59,501 bases of DNA from Brevirhabdus pacifica (GTDB taxonomy: Bacteria > Pseudomonadota > Alphaproteobacteria > Rhodobacterales > Rhodobacteraceae): positions 1 to 59,501 of the forward strand of contig NZ_PGFI01000016.1 of assembly GCF_002797755.1 (NCBI RefSeq). The letters are read 5' to 3'. Shown piece after piece: positions 33,221-40,603 of this stretch. Under the pieces are notes generated by a model that was not told where the DNA came from, ran no database searches, and saw only the letters and a list, made by a program, of their open reading frames with translations. A program made the translations under genes and the position numbers. Numbering within the stretch: the stretch's first letter is position 1; each line of letters opens with the position of its first letter.

Positions 33221-33790
33221 ATGACAAAAACACTGAAAACACGACGCCAGTTCGTTTCGACAACTATGATCGGACTTCTGGCAGCACCTTCCCTTCTCCG
33301 TGCTCAGGAGCAGGAGCCCTCGGCGGTACGCAGAAATATTTCGTCCTTTAGTGTGGATCTCTGGCAAGACCACTTCGATAACCTTCAGCACGGTGCAATT
33401 TTGTGCGACATCGACTCGCGTGCAGTCCAGTATTGGTCGGAAGACGAAAGTGTCTACAAACTCTATCCGTCGAGTGTCCCTGCCTCGGAAGAGTTGACCC
33501 GCCGAGGATATACAGAGGTTATAAGGAAGGTGGAGGGGCCGAGTTGGCGGCCCACTCCATCAATGAAAGAGCGTAACCCCGAATGGCCTGACTATTGGCC
33601 GCCGGGTCCTGACAACCCGCTTGGAACACACGCACTTTATCTGTCGTGGCAGTATTACCGGGTGCACGGAACCGGTGACACGCGCAAGATCGGTCGGCAA
33701 TCATCAAACGGCTGTATTGGACTGTACAACGAGCACATTGCTGAACTTTTTGCTCTGGCAGAAGTGGGAACTCAGGTCAGGATTTTCTGA
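33221..33790 (+). CDS. L,D-transpeptidase (YkuD) 3, MerR-promoter controlled
   Basis: A 189-residue exported protein. N-terminal signal (RRQFVSTTMIGLLAAPSLLR). The YkuD catalytic His149 lies in YYRVHGTGD and Cys165 in QSSNGCIGLYNEHI. The segment PSMKERNPEWPDYWPPGPDN aligns with the equivalent TQNMIERDPENARWADGMEP of L,D-transpeptidase 1, so the two are related paralogues. It is transcribed alone from promoter D. Its 3' side is followed by an ISNCY-type element. Confidence 0.9.
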   Translation: MTKTLKTRRQFVSTTMIGLLAAPSLLRAQEQEPSAVRRNISSFSVDLWQDHFDNLQHGAILCDIDSRAVQYWSEDESVYKLYPSSVPASEELTRRGYTEVIRKVEGPSWRPTPSMKERNPEWPDYWPPGPDNPLGTHALYLSWQYYRVHGTGDTRKIGRQSSNGCIGLYNEHIAELFALAEVGTQVRIF

Positions 33791-33873
33791 AAGCCAAGGA
33801 AAGCTGGCTAATACTTCCATTTTTAACATAAACTTCATTATGCGTCTTTATACTTGTAGCCGCAAAGCTAAAA

Positions 33874-35371
33874 TGTCACCCGTGAGCAATTCAGGAATGT
33901 CACTCTGCCCTCAAAAGACTGAGGGAGATCGGGCATGGGATGGGTGGTGATGAGCGAGCGCGAGCTGAACCGCGTGGAAGTACTGGCGCAGGTCGATGAC
34001 GGACGGCTGAGCGTCGAGAATGCGGCGAACGTTCTGGACCTGACACGCCGGCAGGTTTTCCGGCTGTTGAAGCGCTATCGCCGGGACGGCGCCGCGGCGA
34101 TCCGGCACAAGGCGCGCGGCAAGCCTCCGAACAACCGGATTCACAAGGCCAAGCGCGACTACGCCTTGTCGCTGATCAAGGAAAGCTATGCGGATTTCGG
34201 CCCGACCCTGGCGGCGGAGATGCTGGCCGAACATCACGGGTTCAAGGTTTCCCGCGAGACGGTGCGCAAGTGGATGCAGGAAGACGGCCTCTGGCTCTCG
34301 CGCAAACAGCGCCGGACGTTTCATCAGCCGCGCCTGCGCCGGGAGTGCTATGGCGAGCTGATCCAGATCGACGGTTCTGATCACCGCTGGTTCGAAGACC
34401 GAGGCGATCCCTGCACCCTCCTCGTCTTCATCGACGACGCCACGAGTACATTGATGGAACTGCGGTTCGTGACCTCCGAGAGCACGTTCAGCTACTTCGA
34501 GGCGCTGGAGAGCTATCTCCTGAAGCATGGCCGTCCGGTGGCCTTCTACAGCGACAAGCACTCCGTGTTTCGTGTTGCCAGGCCAAGTGGATACATGTCC
34601 GGCCTGACCCAGTTCGGCCGCGCACTGAGCGAGCTGAACATCGAGATTCTCTGCGCGAACTCGAGTCAGGCCAAGGGCCGCGTCGAACGCGCGAACCGCA
34701 CACTTCAGGACCGGCTGGTGAAGGAACTGCGCATCGCGGGCGTCTCGTCCCTGGAGGATGGCAACAGGTTTCTGGAAGGTTTCGTTGAGCGCTACAACGG
34801 CAAATTCGCGAAGGTCCCGGCCCGGGCGGACAACCTGCACCGCGCACTCAACATCGAGCCGGATCGCCTAACGGAAGTCTTCTGTCTGCGCGACAAACGT
34901 CATGTTACCAAGGACCTGACGCTGAAGTACGCCCACAAGCGCATCCGGCTGGAGGTAAACGATCTCACGCGCGGCCTGGTCGGCAAATACGTCGACACGT
35001 TCGAGTTCCCCGACGGGCGCATCCAGGTCCGGCACAAGGGCATCGCCCTGCCCTTTACCGTCTTCGACCCGCACCAGAGGCGCGTCACCCATACGGCAAT
35101 CACCGAGAACAAGCACCTCCGCGCGGTCCTCGCCCATATCAAGGCCGAGCAGGACAAGGCGGCCGCCACGCCGGAGGTCAAACCGACGAGCGCCCGCAAC
35201 GGCTACCGCAAGACAGGACGTCGCAACGACGGCTGGAACTCCCTCGCCGCCCGCCGTGCCAAGGACATCCGCAAAGCCAGCCAGGGCTGCGATATCTGAG
35301 GTCTCCGCCCTGTCAGGCTTTGCTCCCGTCACGCCCTTTGGTGACACTTCTGCTTTGCAGACCCGGTGACA
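33874..35371 (+). mobile_element. ISNCY-type insertion sequence
   Basis: One transposase gene flanked by inverted TGTCACC ends: left at 33874, right as GGTGACA ending at 35371. Each end carries a second TGTCAC unit inside (33898-33903 and 35341-35346 as GTGACA), 24-25 bp from the outer one. Such paired terminal units suggest transposase-binding sites. I cannot see a convincing target duplication, so the exact ends are approximate. Confidence 0.75.
33935..35299 (+). CDS. ISNCY family transposase
   Basis: A 454-residue transposase. An N-terminal HTH (LSVENAANVLDLTRRQVFRL) and winged region (RARGKPPNNRIHK) precede an RNase-H-like DDE core. The core has IQIDGSDHRWFEDRG (first Asp), FYSDKHSVFRV (second Asp) and KGRVERANRTLQDRLV (Glu). 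The length and catalytic residues are complete, so it may be active. ATG 33935 has a GAGGGAG site. The sequence matches the unclassified ISNCY/IS1202-like group. Confidence 0.93.
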   Translation: MGWVVMSERELNRVEVLAQVDDGRLSVENAANVLDLTRRQVFRLLKRYRRDGAAAIRHKARGKPPNNRIHKAKRDYALSLIKESYADFGPTLAAEMLAEHHGFKVSRETVRKWMQEDGLWLSRKQRRTFHQPRLRRECYGELIQIDGSDHRWFEDRGDPCTLLVFIDDATSTLMELRFVTSESTFSYFEALESYLLKHGRPVAFYSDKHSVFRVARPSGYMSGLTQFGRALSELNIEILCANSSQAKGRVERANRTLQDRLVKELRIAGVSSLEDGNRFLEGFVERYNGKFAKVPARADNLHRALNIEPDRLTEVFCLRDKRHVTKDLTLKYAHKRIRLEVNDLTRGLVGKYVDTFEFPDGRIQVRHKGIALPFTVFDPHQRRVTHTAITENKHLRAVLAHIKAEQDKAAATPEVKPTSARNGYRKTGRRNDGWNSLAARRAKDIRKASQGCDI

Positions 35372-35404
35372 ATTCTACTTGGTTGCAACAATACTTAGTG
35401 TTGC

Positions 35405-35418
35405 GATAGTATATTATC
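35405..35418. promoter_or_regulatory. GATA-type palindrome before the TrbM-like gene
   Basis: GATAGTATATTATC, a near-perfect 14-bp palindrome 39 bp before the ATG at 35457. It differs by one base from the perfect palindrome at 38932-38945 at the head of the T4SS operon. This suggests one shared regulator for both conjugation units. Confidence 0.6.
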
Positions 35419-35456
35419 GTATGTATGCTGAACTCCTATCACGGAGGCTCCACAGC

Positions 35457-36152
35457 ATGCGCCATTTACTCAAGAAGCTCCTCCCCTCGGTCGCAGTCGC
35501 TTTGACCGTGACAGGTTTTTCGCTGCCGGTACCCGCCCGCGCGCAGACATACCCGATCGATTGCGCGATCCTCCTGTGCCTGTCTGGCGGCTGGCCTGCT
35601 TCCGTCCCTTGCGCCCGATCCCGCGCCGAATTCATCCGGCGGATTACGCCTTGGCCGGTGGAACCCCCACTGCAAATCTGGCGCTGTCCCATGGGCGCGT
35701 CCTATGAGAGCGATCGGCAATCAAACAATGCTGACCGCATCATTCAAGCCTTGTACCGGACCGACAGCCGTCGACCGCTCCAATCCTTGCCAGTAGATAA
35801 TCTCGTTCCCACAGATTTCACCCTGCGGCTTGTTCAGGACCGCGCGGACATCGATATCAGCGGGCCAGAGTTCAATTTCGTTCGGTCCATCCGCGTCTTC
35901 GATGTACGGTATGCACGACAGCACGATTCCGGGCGCGATGGGGATTGTAACCGAAGCGCGACCGTGGTCCTCGGCACCTACGGGACCCAAGGCGATTTCT
36001 CATGGCAGCGATCTTCCATAACTGCCCTGCCCGAGGCCCATGTGGGACTTGAACGTTGGGGCCAGAATTGCCCGGGTATCTATCACCGATCTGTCTTCGT
36101 CGATTGGCGTGACTATGAGGGCAACTACGGCTTCGAACAGGTGAACTACTAG
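35457..36152 (+). CDS. Exported TrbM/KikA-like conjugation-associated protein
   Basis: A 231-residue protein with a cleavable signal (MRHLLKKLLPSVAVALTVTG to ARAQ). The mature N-terminus has DCAILLCLSGGWPASVPCAR, resembling the CLS...P..C pattern of TrbM/KikA-type conjugal proteins. The rest (LRLVQDRADIDI, HRSVFVDWRDYEGNYGFE) is not recognised. ATG 35457 has a GGAGG site. It shares an operator-like palindrome with the T4SS operon. The TrbM link is based on one motif and is tentative. Confidence 0.65.
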   Translation: MRHLLKKLLPSVAVALTVTGFSLPVPARAQTYPIDCAILLCLSGGWPASVPCARSRAEFIRRITPWPVEPPLQIWRCPMGASYESDRQSNNADRIIQALYRTDSRRPLQSLPVDNLVPTDFTLRLVQDRADIDISGPEFNFVRSIRVFDVRYARQHDSGRDGDCNRSATVVLGTYGTQGDFSWQRSSITALPEAHVGLERWGQNCPGIYHRSVFVDWRDYEGNYGFEQVNY

Positions 36153-36339
36153 CGCTGACAAAGACAGCTTTGCCATCATGCTACGAGAATTTGAGCGTTC
36201 TGAGTTGCTCAAATACCGGCCCTTCGCTGCTTTCGGTGCGTATGTCCGGAGAGCGGACAAAGCGCCATTTTGCTGCGGCTGCGCAAATGGCTGCTTTAGG
36301 CCTGGCGCACCAATAGAACATTGCAGCAGGACACGTCGG

Positions 36340-36690
36340 TTAATCCGTATAGCTTCGGCAGGCATCGACCCCTACGGCTGTCGAGGCAAGTAGTTGATCT
36401 GCGTCGCGGATGAGATCAGCGATCCGCCTGTCCGCAAGGCGATACCGGACGAACCGACCTTCGTTCCTGCGACTGACCAGACCGCAATCCAAAAGGCAGC
36501 GCAGATGGTTCGAGACATTGGGCTGACCAAGCCCTGTTTGGGTAACGATTTCCTGCACGCTGCGTTCGTCCGACAGTAGCGCATCGAGGATCGCAAGACG
36601 GCTGGGGTCGCCGAGACCCCGGAAGAGCTTTGCCCGCGGCTCAAGGGTGTCAGCTGCCGAAAGATCGTCTTGAATGTTTTGCAATGTCAT
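36340..36690 (-). CDS. ArsR family metal-responsive repressor
   Basis: A 116-residue winged-helix repressor. RAKLFRGLGDPSRLAILDAL and the recognition region TGLGQPNVSNHLRCLLDCGL are typical ArsR. Cysteines at LRCLLDCGLV plus one near the C-terminus (VDACRSY) resemble CmtR-type Cd/Pb sensors, in which Cys residues in the DNA-binding helix and C-terminal tail bind metal. ATG 36690 is preferred; a GTG 12 bp upstream lacks a site. It is divergent from the HMA-CDF gene, a classic repressor-transporter pair. Confidence 0.9.
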   Translation of the reverse strand: MTLQNIQDDLSAADTLEPRAKLFRGLGDPSRLAILDALLSDERSVQEIVTQTGLGQPNVSNHLRCLLDCGLVSRRNEGRFVRYRLADRRIADLIRDADQLLASTAVGVDACRSYTD

Positions 36691-36753
36691 ATCATTATCC
36701 ACTGATACGTTAGCGGCGACTTCTTTCGCACGCTACCTTCAAGAGGATCGCAT

Positions 36754-37605
36754 ATGAGCCGAGCAGATAACACCACATTGCCTACAACGTCTTTGCCGAT
36801 CCGGATGCGGGTGCATGGCATGGACTGCGCCAAGGATGCCGCCGAGATCGAACGGGCCGCTCGGTCTGCGGGCGTGGCTGAAGGCGATGTGAAGGTGTCT
36901 GCCGCAACCCATGTCATGACATTGCGGATCGCCGAAGACGACTTGCCGAAAGTGCGTCCAGCACTGGACGCAACCGGCTATGGCTTTGAGCTGATCAAGA
37001 GCGGGGATACATCGTCCGATCCGGCTTACAAAGACCCGAGCTATCGCCGCGCGCTCTGGATCGTGGTCCTGCTCAATCTCGGCTACGGGGTGATCGAGAT
37101 GTTCGGCGGGTTCCTGTCCGGATCGCAAGCTTTGAAAGCAGATGCCCTGGATTTTTTGGGCGACGGCGCAATCACCTTTCTGGGCCTGCTCGCTATCGGT
37201 TGGAGTCTGACATGGCGGGCGCGGTCGGCGATGATCCAGGGCGTGTTCTTGGGATTTCTGGGGCTTGGCGTTGTCGGCAGCACAATCTGGCGTGTCCTGA
37301 ATCAGACGACACCAGAGGCCGGGTTAATGGGAGCCTTCGCCGTGGGCGCGCTGATCGTAAACATTCTTGCGGTGCTGCCGCTGCTAAAACACCGCAAGGG
37401 CGACGCCAACATGCGGGCCGTATGGCTGTTCTCCCGGAACGACGCCATCGGCAACCTCGCCGTGGTGATCGCTGCCGGACTGGTCGCCTGGCTCGGCAGT
37501 GCCTGGCCTGACCTCATCGTTGCTTTCGCCATCGCAGGGCTGTTCCTGCATTCGTCATGGATGATCATCCGGGATGCGCGGAGTGATCTGTCAGAAACCG
37601 AGTGA
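36754..37605 (+). CDS. HMA-fused CDF cation transporter
   Basis: A 283-residue protein: an N-terminal heavy-metal-associated domain (residues ~15-85) fused to a six-helix CDF transporter. The HMA motif is RVHGMDCAKDAAEIE, with one Cys only, similar to the DCAEE form in the P-type ATPase of this window. The transporter sites are KADALDFLGDGAI (helix 2) and LFSRNDAIGNLAVV (helix 5), matching the helix-5 ND type seen in CDF 1. It is controlled by the divergent ArsR gene, not by a MerR-type promoter. Confidence 0.9.
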   Translation: MSRADNTTLPTTSLPIRMRVHGMDCAKDAAEIERAARSAGVAEGDVKVSAATHVMTLRIAEDDLPKVRPALDATGYGFELIKSGDTSSDPAYKDPSYRRALWIVVLLNLGYGVIEMFGGFLSGSQALKADALDFLGDGAITFLGLLAIGWSLTWRARSAMIQGVFLGFLGLGVVGSTIWRVLNQTTPEAGLMGAFAVGALIVNILAVLPLLKHRKGDANMRAVWLFSRNDAIGNLAVVIAAGLVAWLGSAWPDLIVAFAIAGLFLHSSWMIIRDARSDLSETE

Positions 37606-37768
37606 TCTGGCGGAAAAGCTGACGTGCGAACCGGAAACCGACATTCGCCACTGCGCAGCGAGTCCGGAACTTTGGGGCTCCTTCGAGACCTTCGCTGCCA
37701 TCTACTCCAATGACCGGTACGCTCGCAGACCCTTTCCATCAATATGAACTGGCGGCAGCCTGAGAAGC

Positions 37769-37996
37769 CTATCCACTGTCACTTTTTCCGATCCGCGTGA
37801 GCGCATCGAAGTCGATTTCCTGCTTCTGTTCCGCACCCAGATCTGGCCGGATTTCCGATACCGGCTGAGGCCCATGGACGTCCCACATCACCGCATGTGA
37901 GCCTGTACTCCAGCGATAAACCCAACCAACAACACTGCACCCATCGGTCCCGATCAGATTGGCGATCGCGACGCCCTCACCCCTATCATCGTTCAC
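37769..37996 (-). CDS. Small hypothetical protein
   Basis: A 75-residue frame starting at GTG 37996 with an AGGAAG site. No signal or membrane segment. The middle (SVVGWVYRWSTGSHAVMWDV) is Trp/Tyr-rich and looks like a folded small domain; I do not recognise a family. It lies alone in a ~560-bp stretch (37606-38165) that otherwise shows no gene. It could be a chance frame. Confidence 0.45.
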   Translation of the reverse strand: MNDDRGEGVAIANLIGTDGCSVVGWVYRWSTGSHAVMWDVHGPQPVSEIRPDLGAEQKQEIDFDALTRIGKSDSG

Positions 37997-38165
37997 TGTT
38001 TACTGACTTCCTGCACTGTGGCGCTGCGAATTGCGGCGTGGGGTTGCAGAGCGTTCACTACGACCGCGCGCCGGGCTTCTTTGATGTTGGCTAACTGGTC
38101 CTCAAGGAGGGAATGATCATCAGACCGGGAAAATGGGTTTCCGTGTTCTCAACAATTCATTGGCT

Positions 38166-38423
38166 TCAAATCCTGTGGTCGGGCTCCGTGGCGGCTTCAA
38201 CGATCGCCAGAAGCTGGAACGGATCAAAGCCGATGGCACGCGCCAAAACGACCAGTTCGACAACGTCGACCCGGCGCTGACCGCTTTCAAGACGGGCAAT
38301 AAGGGATTGGTGGCATCTGAGCCTATCCGCCAAGTCTTTCTGGCCGAGGCCCGCTTTGATGCGCGCGTCGACCAACGCCTGGCAGAGTGCCACTTGCCCT
38401 TTGCTTCTGATTGTCTTTGCCAC
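38166..38423 (-). CDS. Small XRE-family HTH regulator
   Basis: An 85-residue protein that is essentially one Cro/C1-type HTH: ALVDARIKAGLGQKDLADRL, RCHQSLIARLESGQRRVDVV, then a short helix (LARAIGFDPFQLL). It starts at GTG 38423 with an AAAAGG site, and inverted repeats lie over its start (38425-38445, 38467-38483). It is next to the T4SS operon and is a good candidate for its repressor. A 304-codon frame on the same strand but out of frame was rejected. Confidence 0.85.
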   Translation of the reverse strand: MAKTIRSKGQVALCQALVDARIKAGLGQKDLADRLRCHQSLIARLESGQRRVDVVELVVLARAIGFDPFQLLAIVEAATEPDHRI

Positions 38424-38424
38424 G

Positions 38425-38483
38425 CGTCACATACCTTTTGTGACGTCGCTAGCGGATGAAATCTGTTATCTAAAAAGTAGATA
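38425..38483. promoter_or_regulatory. Two inverted repeats upstream of the XRE gene
   Basis: CGTCACA-N7-TGTGACG at 38425-38445 and TATCTA-N5-TAGATA at 38467-38483. The second has TATC/GATA half-sites like the palindromes at 35405 and 38932. Autoregulation by the XRE protein is inferred. Confidence 0.5.
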
Positions 38484-38547
38484 TATGAGGGTGTTATCGG
38501 CGTCTGGTTTCCATGGGCTGCAAGTCTGATGCTCCCGAGGTTGCCCA

Positions 38548-38841
38548 TCAATCCCCTACCAATTGCAGAAATCGGCCATAGTCCTCGCTGACTTCGCGCG
38601 CTTCCTCGAAGGCGCGGGCGCGCTCGCTGTCGAGGCAACGGAAGTAGCTCTGGATATCCTGGATGTAGTCTTCGAAATCGCCACGGATGATGTCCGCATA
38701 GTCCCGCGCCGCCTGCGAATCGCTTGGCAGGAAAGGACGGGCCGGGGCGAAGCAGGATTCCGCCAAAACCGGCCCGGGAACGCAGATTAGAAGGACCATA
38801 GCTTGCAATGGGAGCAGGCATGTCAACCTTGGGTTTCTCAA
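38548..38841 (-). CDS. Small exported protein
   Basis: About 97 residues with a clear signal peptide (LTCLLPLQAMVLLICVPGPVLAES). The mature part is acidic and helical with two Cys (ESCFAPARPFLPSDSQ; YFRCLDSERARAFEEAREVS). TTG 38841 follows AAGGAGAT; GTG 38868 is an alternative. A -10/-35 pair reading leftward (TATACT; TTGAAG, 16-bp spacer) lies at 38935-38962, overlapping the GATA palindrome. It is divergent from the T4SS operon and probably co-regulated. Function unknown. Confidence 0.7.
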   Translation of the reverse strand: MRNPRLTCLLPLQAMVLLICVPGPVLAESCFAPARPFLPSDSQAARDYADIIRGDFEDYIQDIQSYFRCLDSERARAFEEAREVSEDYGRFLQLVGD

Positions 38842-38931
38842 ACCTGTTATCTCCTTGATCGCAGACACTGGCCGTGACTAGTGTTTGCGTGACCAAACTA
38901 CAGCTAAAGCACGATATTACATCTTGCGGTT

Positions 38932-38945
38932 GATAGTATACTATC
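38932..38945. promoter_or_regulatory. Perfect GATA palindrome at the T4SS operon head
   Basis: GATAGTATACTATC is a perfect 14-bp palindrome in the divergent region between the exported protein (38841) and the first T4SS gene (38998). It overlaps a leftward -10 (TATACT). One base differs from the site at 35405-35418. Confidence 0.7.
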
Positions 38946-38997
38946 GTAACTCTGGGCTTCAAGTGGGAATGCCTGGGGTCGCGCCATTGGAGAAAGC

Positions 38998-39378
38998 GTG
39001 AGCCGGGCCATGAACTGGGACATCGAAGCACCAAATGTGGTTACGGAAGCCAGGTTCCGCGAGCTCGTGGAAAGCGGCTATAGCGCAGAAATCCTGTGCC
39101 AGGAGTCGGCACATAAGAAAGGCCCCAGCTATTACGGGGTCTGGATCATGCGCGTTGTCTCTGATGACGGGGTGGAAAAGCTCCTGGTCACCGCCCGCAC
39201 GCGGACGACCTACAACGATATCAAGATCCGCGAGTTCAAGACGATCTCCGGCGTGGTGTCTTTCTTCATTGGCCTTGGTTTTGCGCATGTCGACCTGCCG
39301 CTTGAGGCGGGGACAAGCCGTACGCACAAGCTTGCGCCGCCAGACAAAGCCCCATCAGACAAGGGCGCTGGCAGCTAA
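38998..39378 (+). CDS. Hypothetical protein heading the T4SS operon
   Basis: A 126-residue cytoplasmic protein starting at GTG 38998 with a GGAG site. No signal or membrane segment; it has a mixed alpha/beta composition (YYGVWIMRVVSDDGVEKLLV; ISGVVSFFIGLGFAHVDLPL) and a charged tail. I do not recognise a family. Its end overlaps the lytic transglycosylase gene by about 47 bp, and it is the first gene after the shared palindrome. It may be a regulatory or accessory conjugation protein. Confidence 0.65.
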   Translation: MSRAMNWDIEAPNVVTEARFRELVESGYSAEILCQESAHKKGPSYYGVWIMRVVSDDGVEKLLVTARTRTTYNDIKIREFKTISGVVSFFIGLGFAHVDLPLEAGTSRTHKLAPPDKAPSDKGAGS

Positions 39379-40042
39379 CCTCGTCTGTCTCTGGCTGGTC
39401 GCAGCACCTGCCTCAGCTCAAATGGTCCTGGTCATGGAGAGCGACGGCTCCCTGATCCCGTCACGCTCCCAAAGCAGCTTTGCTCGAAACTACAATGACG
39501 GCATTGGTCAGGGATCGGCGTCCGATGGTTTGGCCATTCTTGGCGAGACTGAAGCAGCTTCCGAACCTGACGCGCTGAGGTTTGCGGCACTCGCCCAGCC
39601 AGCACCCCTGCCCCGCGCAGACGTTCTCTTAGGCATCGAGGCAACGGCCCTGCGCTATGCCGGCCATCCGGGCCTGCGGCGCGCAGAGCTCTCCGTGAGG
39701 GATTGGCTGGCTCTCTACCGCGCCAATATCGAGGTTGAGAGCGCCTACCGGCAGGATGCGATTTCAAGTGCGGGTGCCATTGGCCTTGGTCAATTGATGC
39801 CAGCAACTGCGCGTGATCTGGGCGTCGACCCGCGTGATCCGCTGCAGAACCTCGACGGCTCCGCCCGCTACCTCGCGATGATGCTGGAGACGTTCGGCGA
39901 TCCGCACCTGGCGCTGGCTGCCTACAACGCCGGACCCGATGCGGTCCGCCAGTATGGCGGCGTTCCCCCCTACCGAGAAACCCAGAACCACGTGGCCCGC
40001 GTCATGGCCGTCGTGGCCCGATTGGAAGGATCAAATTCATGA
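39332..40042 (+). CDS. virB1: VirB1-like lytic transglycosylase
   Basis: About 236 residues. Signal (LVCLWLVAAPASAQ) and a SLT domain with catalytic Glu in YRANIEVESAYRQDAIS; then GAIGLGQLMPATARDLG, NLDGSARYLAMML, and AAYNAGPDAVRQYGGVPPY. It opens peptidoglycan for the secretion channel. The start is uncertain: TTG 39332 gives a good signal peptide but lacks a close ribosome site. The frame stays open upstream over the previous gene. It overlaps virB2 by ATGA. Confidence 0.88.
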   Translation: MRRQTKPHQTRALAANLVCLWLVAAPASAQMVLVMESDGSLIPSRSQSSFARNYNDGIGQGSASDGLAILGETEAASEPDALRFAALAQPAPLPRADVLLGIEATALRYAGHPGLRRAELSVRDWLALYRANIEVESAYRQDAISSAGAIGLGQLMPATARDLGVDPRDPLQNLDGSARYLAMMLETFGDPHLALAAYNAGPDAVRQYGGVPPYRETQNHVARVMAVVARLEGSNS

Positions 40043-40332
40043 AACAGATTTCAAACCTCTTTGTCGCCTCGCTGACGCTATTCCTGTTCATTGCCGAGCC
40101 CGCCCTAGCACAGAGCATCGATCTTTCCCCGATCCAGAGCTTGTTGCAGGGCATCGTCGATGCGCTGACCGGCCCGCTTGGTGTGGTCATCGCCACACTC
40201 GCGGTCCTCGGCGTTTTCTTGAGCTGGTTCTTCAACATCATCGACCTGCGCCAAGCGCTTTGGGTCCTCGTGGGCATCGCTGGTGTCGCGGCTGCCCCCA
40301 CCATCGTTGCCGCGGTCTTTGCCGGTGGCTGA
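40039..40332 (+). CDS. virB2: VirB2-type pilin
   Basis: A 97-residue pilin precursor. Signal (SLTLFLFIAEPALAQ), then two hydrophobic helices (GPLGVVIATLAVLGVFLSWF and LRQALWVLVGIAGVAAAP) joined by a short loop. This is the normal size and layout of VirB2/TrbC. It forms the conjugative pilus. It is followed by a VirB3 gene overlapping by 8 bp. Confidence 0.92.
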   Translation: MKQISNLFVASLTLFLFIAEPALAQSIDLSPIQSLLQGIVDALTGPLGVVIATLAVLGVFLSWFFNIIDLRQALWVLVGIAGVAAAPTIVAAVFAGG

Positions 40333-40603
40333 GCGCGCGCCTCTCTTTCTCGGCCTCGTTCGCCCGCCGAAGCTTCTGGGCCTGCCCATCATGTATGCGA
40401 TGGTCTGGCTCTTCGGTTCGGTGCTCTTGTTCGTCTGGGTCCAGCACATCGCGGTGCTGGGCGTGGCCGCCCTTCTTTATCCGGTGCTGTGGAAGGCCGC
40501 AGATTGGGACCCGCGTTTCATCGACGTGATGATGACGGCCCTGCAGGAGACTCCGCCCACGCGCAACAGGTCCATCCATGGCGGGGACAGCTATGCCCCG
40601 TGA
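40325..40603 (+). CDS. virB3: VirB3-type inner-membrane protein
   Basis: A 92-residue protein with an N-terminal hydrophobic hairpin (LLGLPIMYAMVWLFGSVLLF and IAVLGVAALLYPVLWKAA), typical of VirB3. GTG 40325 overlaps the virB2 stop; a longer frame to 40283 lies over virB2. It works with VirB4 in pilus assembly; the next gene is virB4, overlapping by about 11 bp. Confidence 0.9.
   Translation: MAERAPLFLGLVRPPKLLGLPIMYAMVWLFGSVLLFVWVQHIAVLGVAALLYPVLWKAADWDPRFIDVMMTALQETPPTRNRSIHGGDSYAP

Noticed and set aside
36690-36707. TATCA-N8-TGATA as an ArsR operator
   Set aside because: Five-base arms overlapping the arsR start are too weak to claim; could arise by chance.
38120-39034. 304-codon minus-strand open frame
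   Set aside because: Overlaps the XRE gene and the small exported protein on the same strand in another frame; composition is not protein-like.
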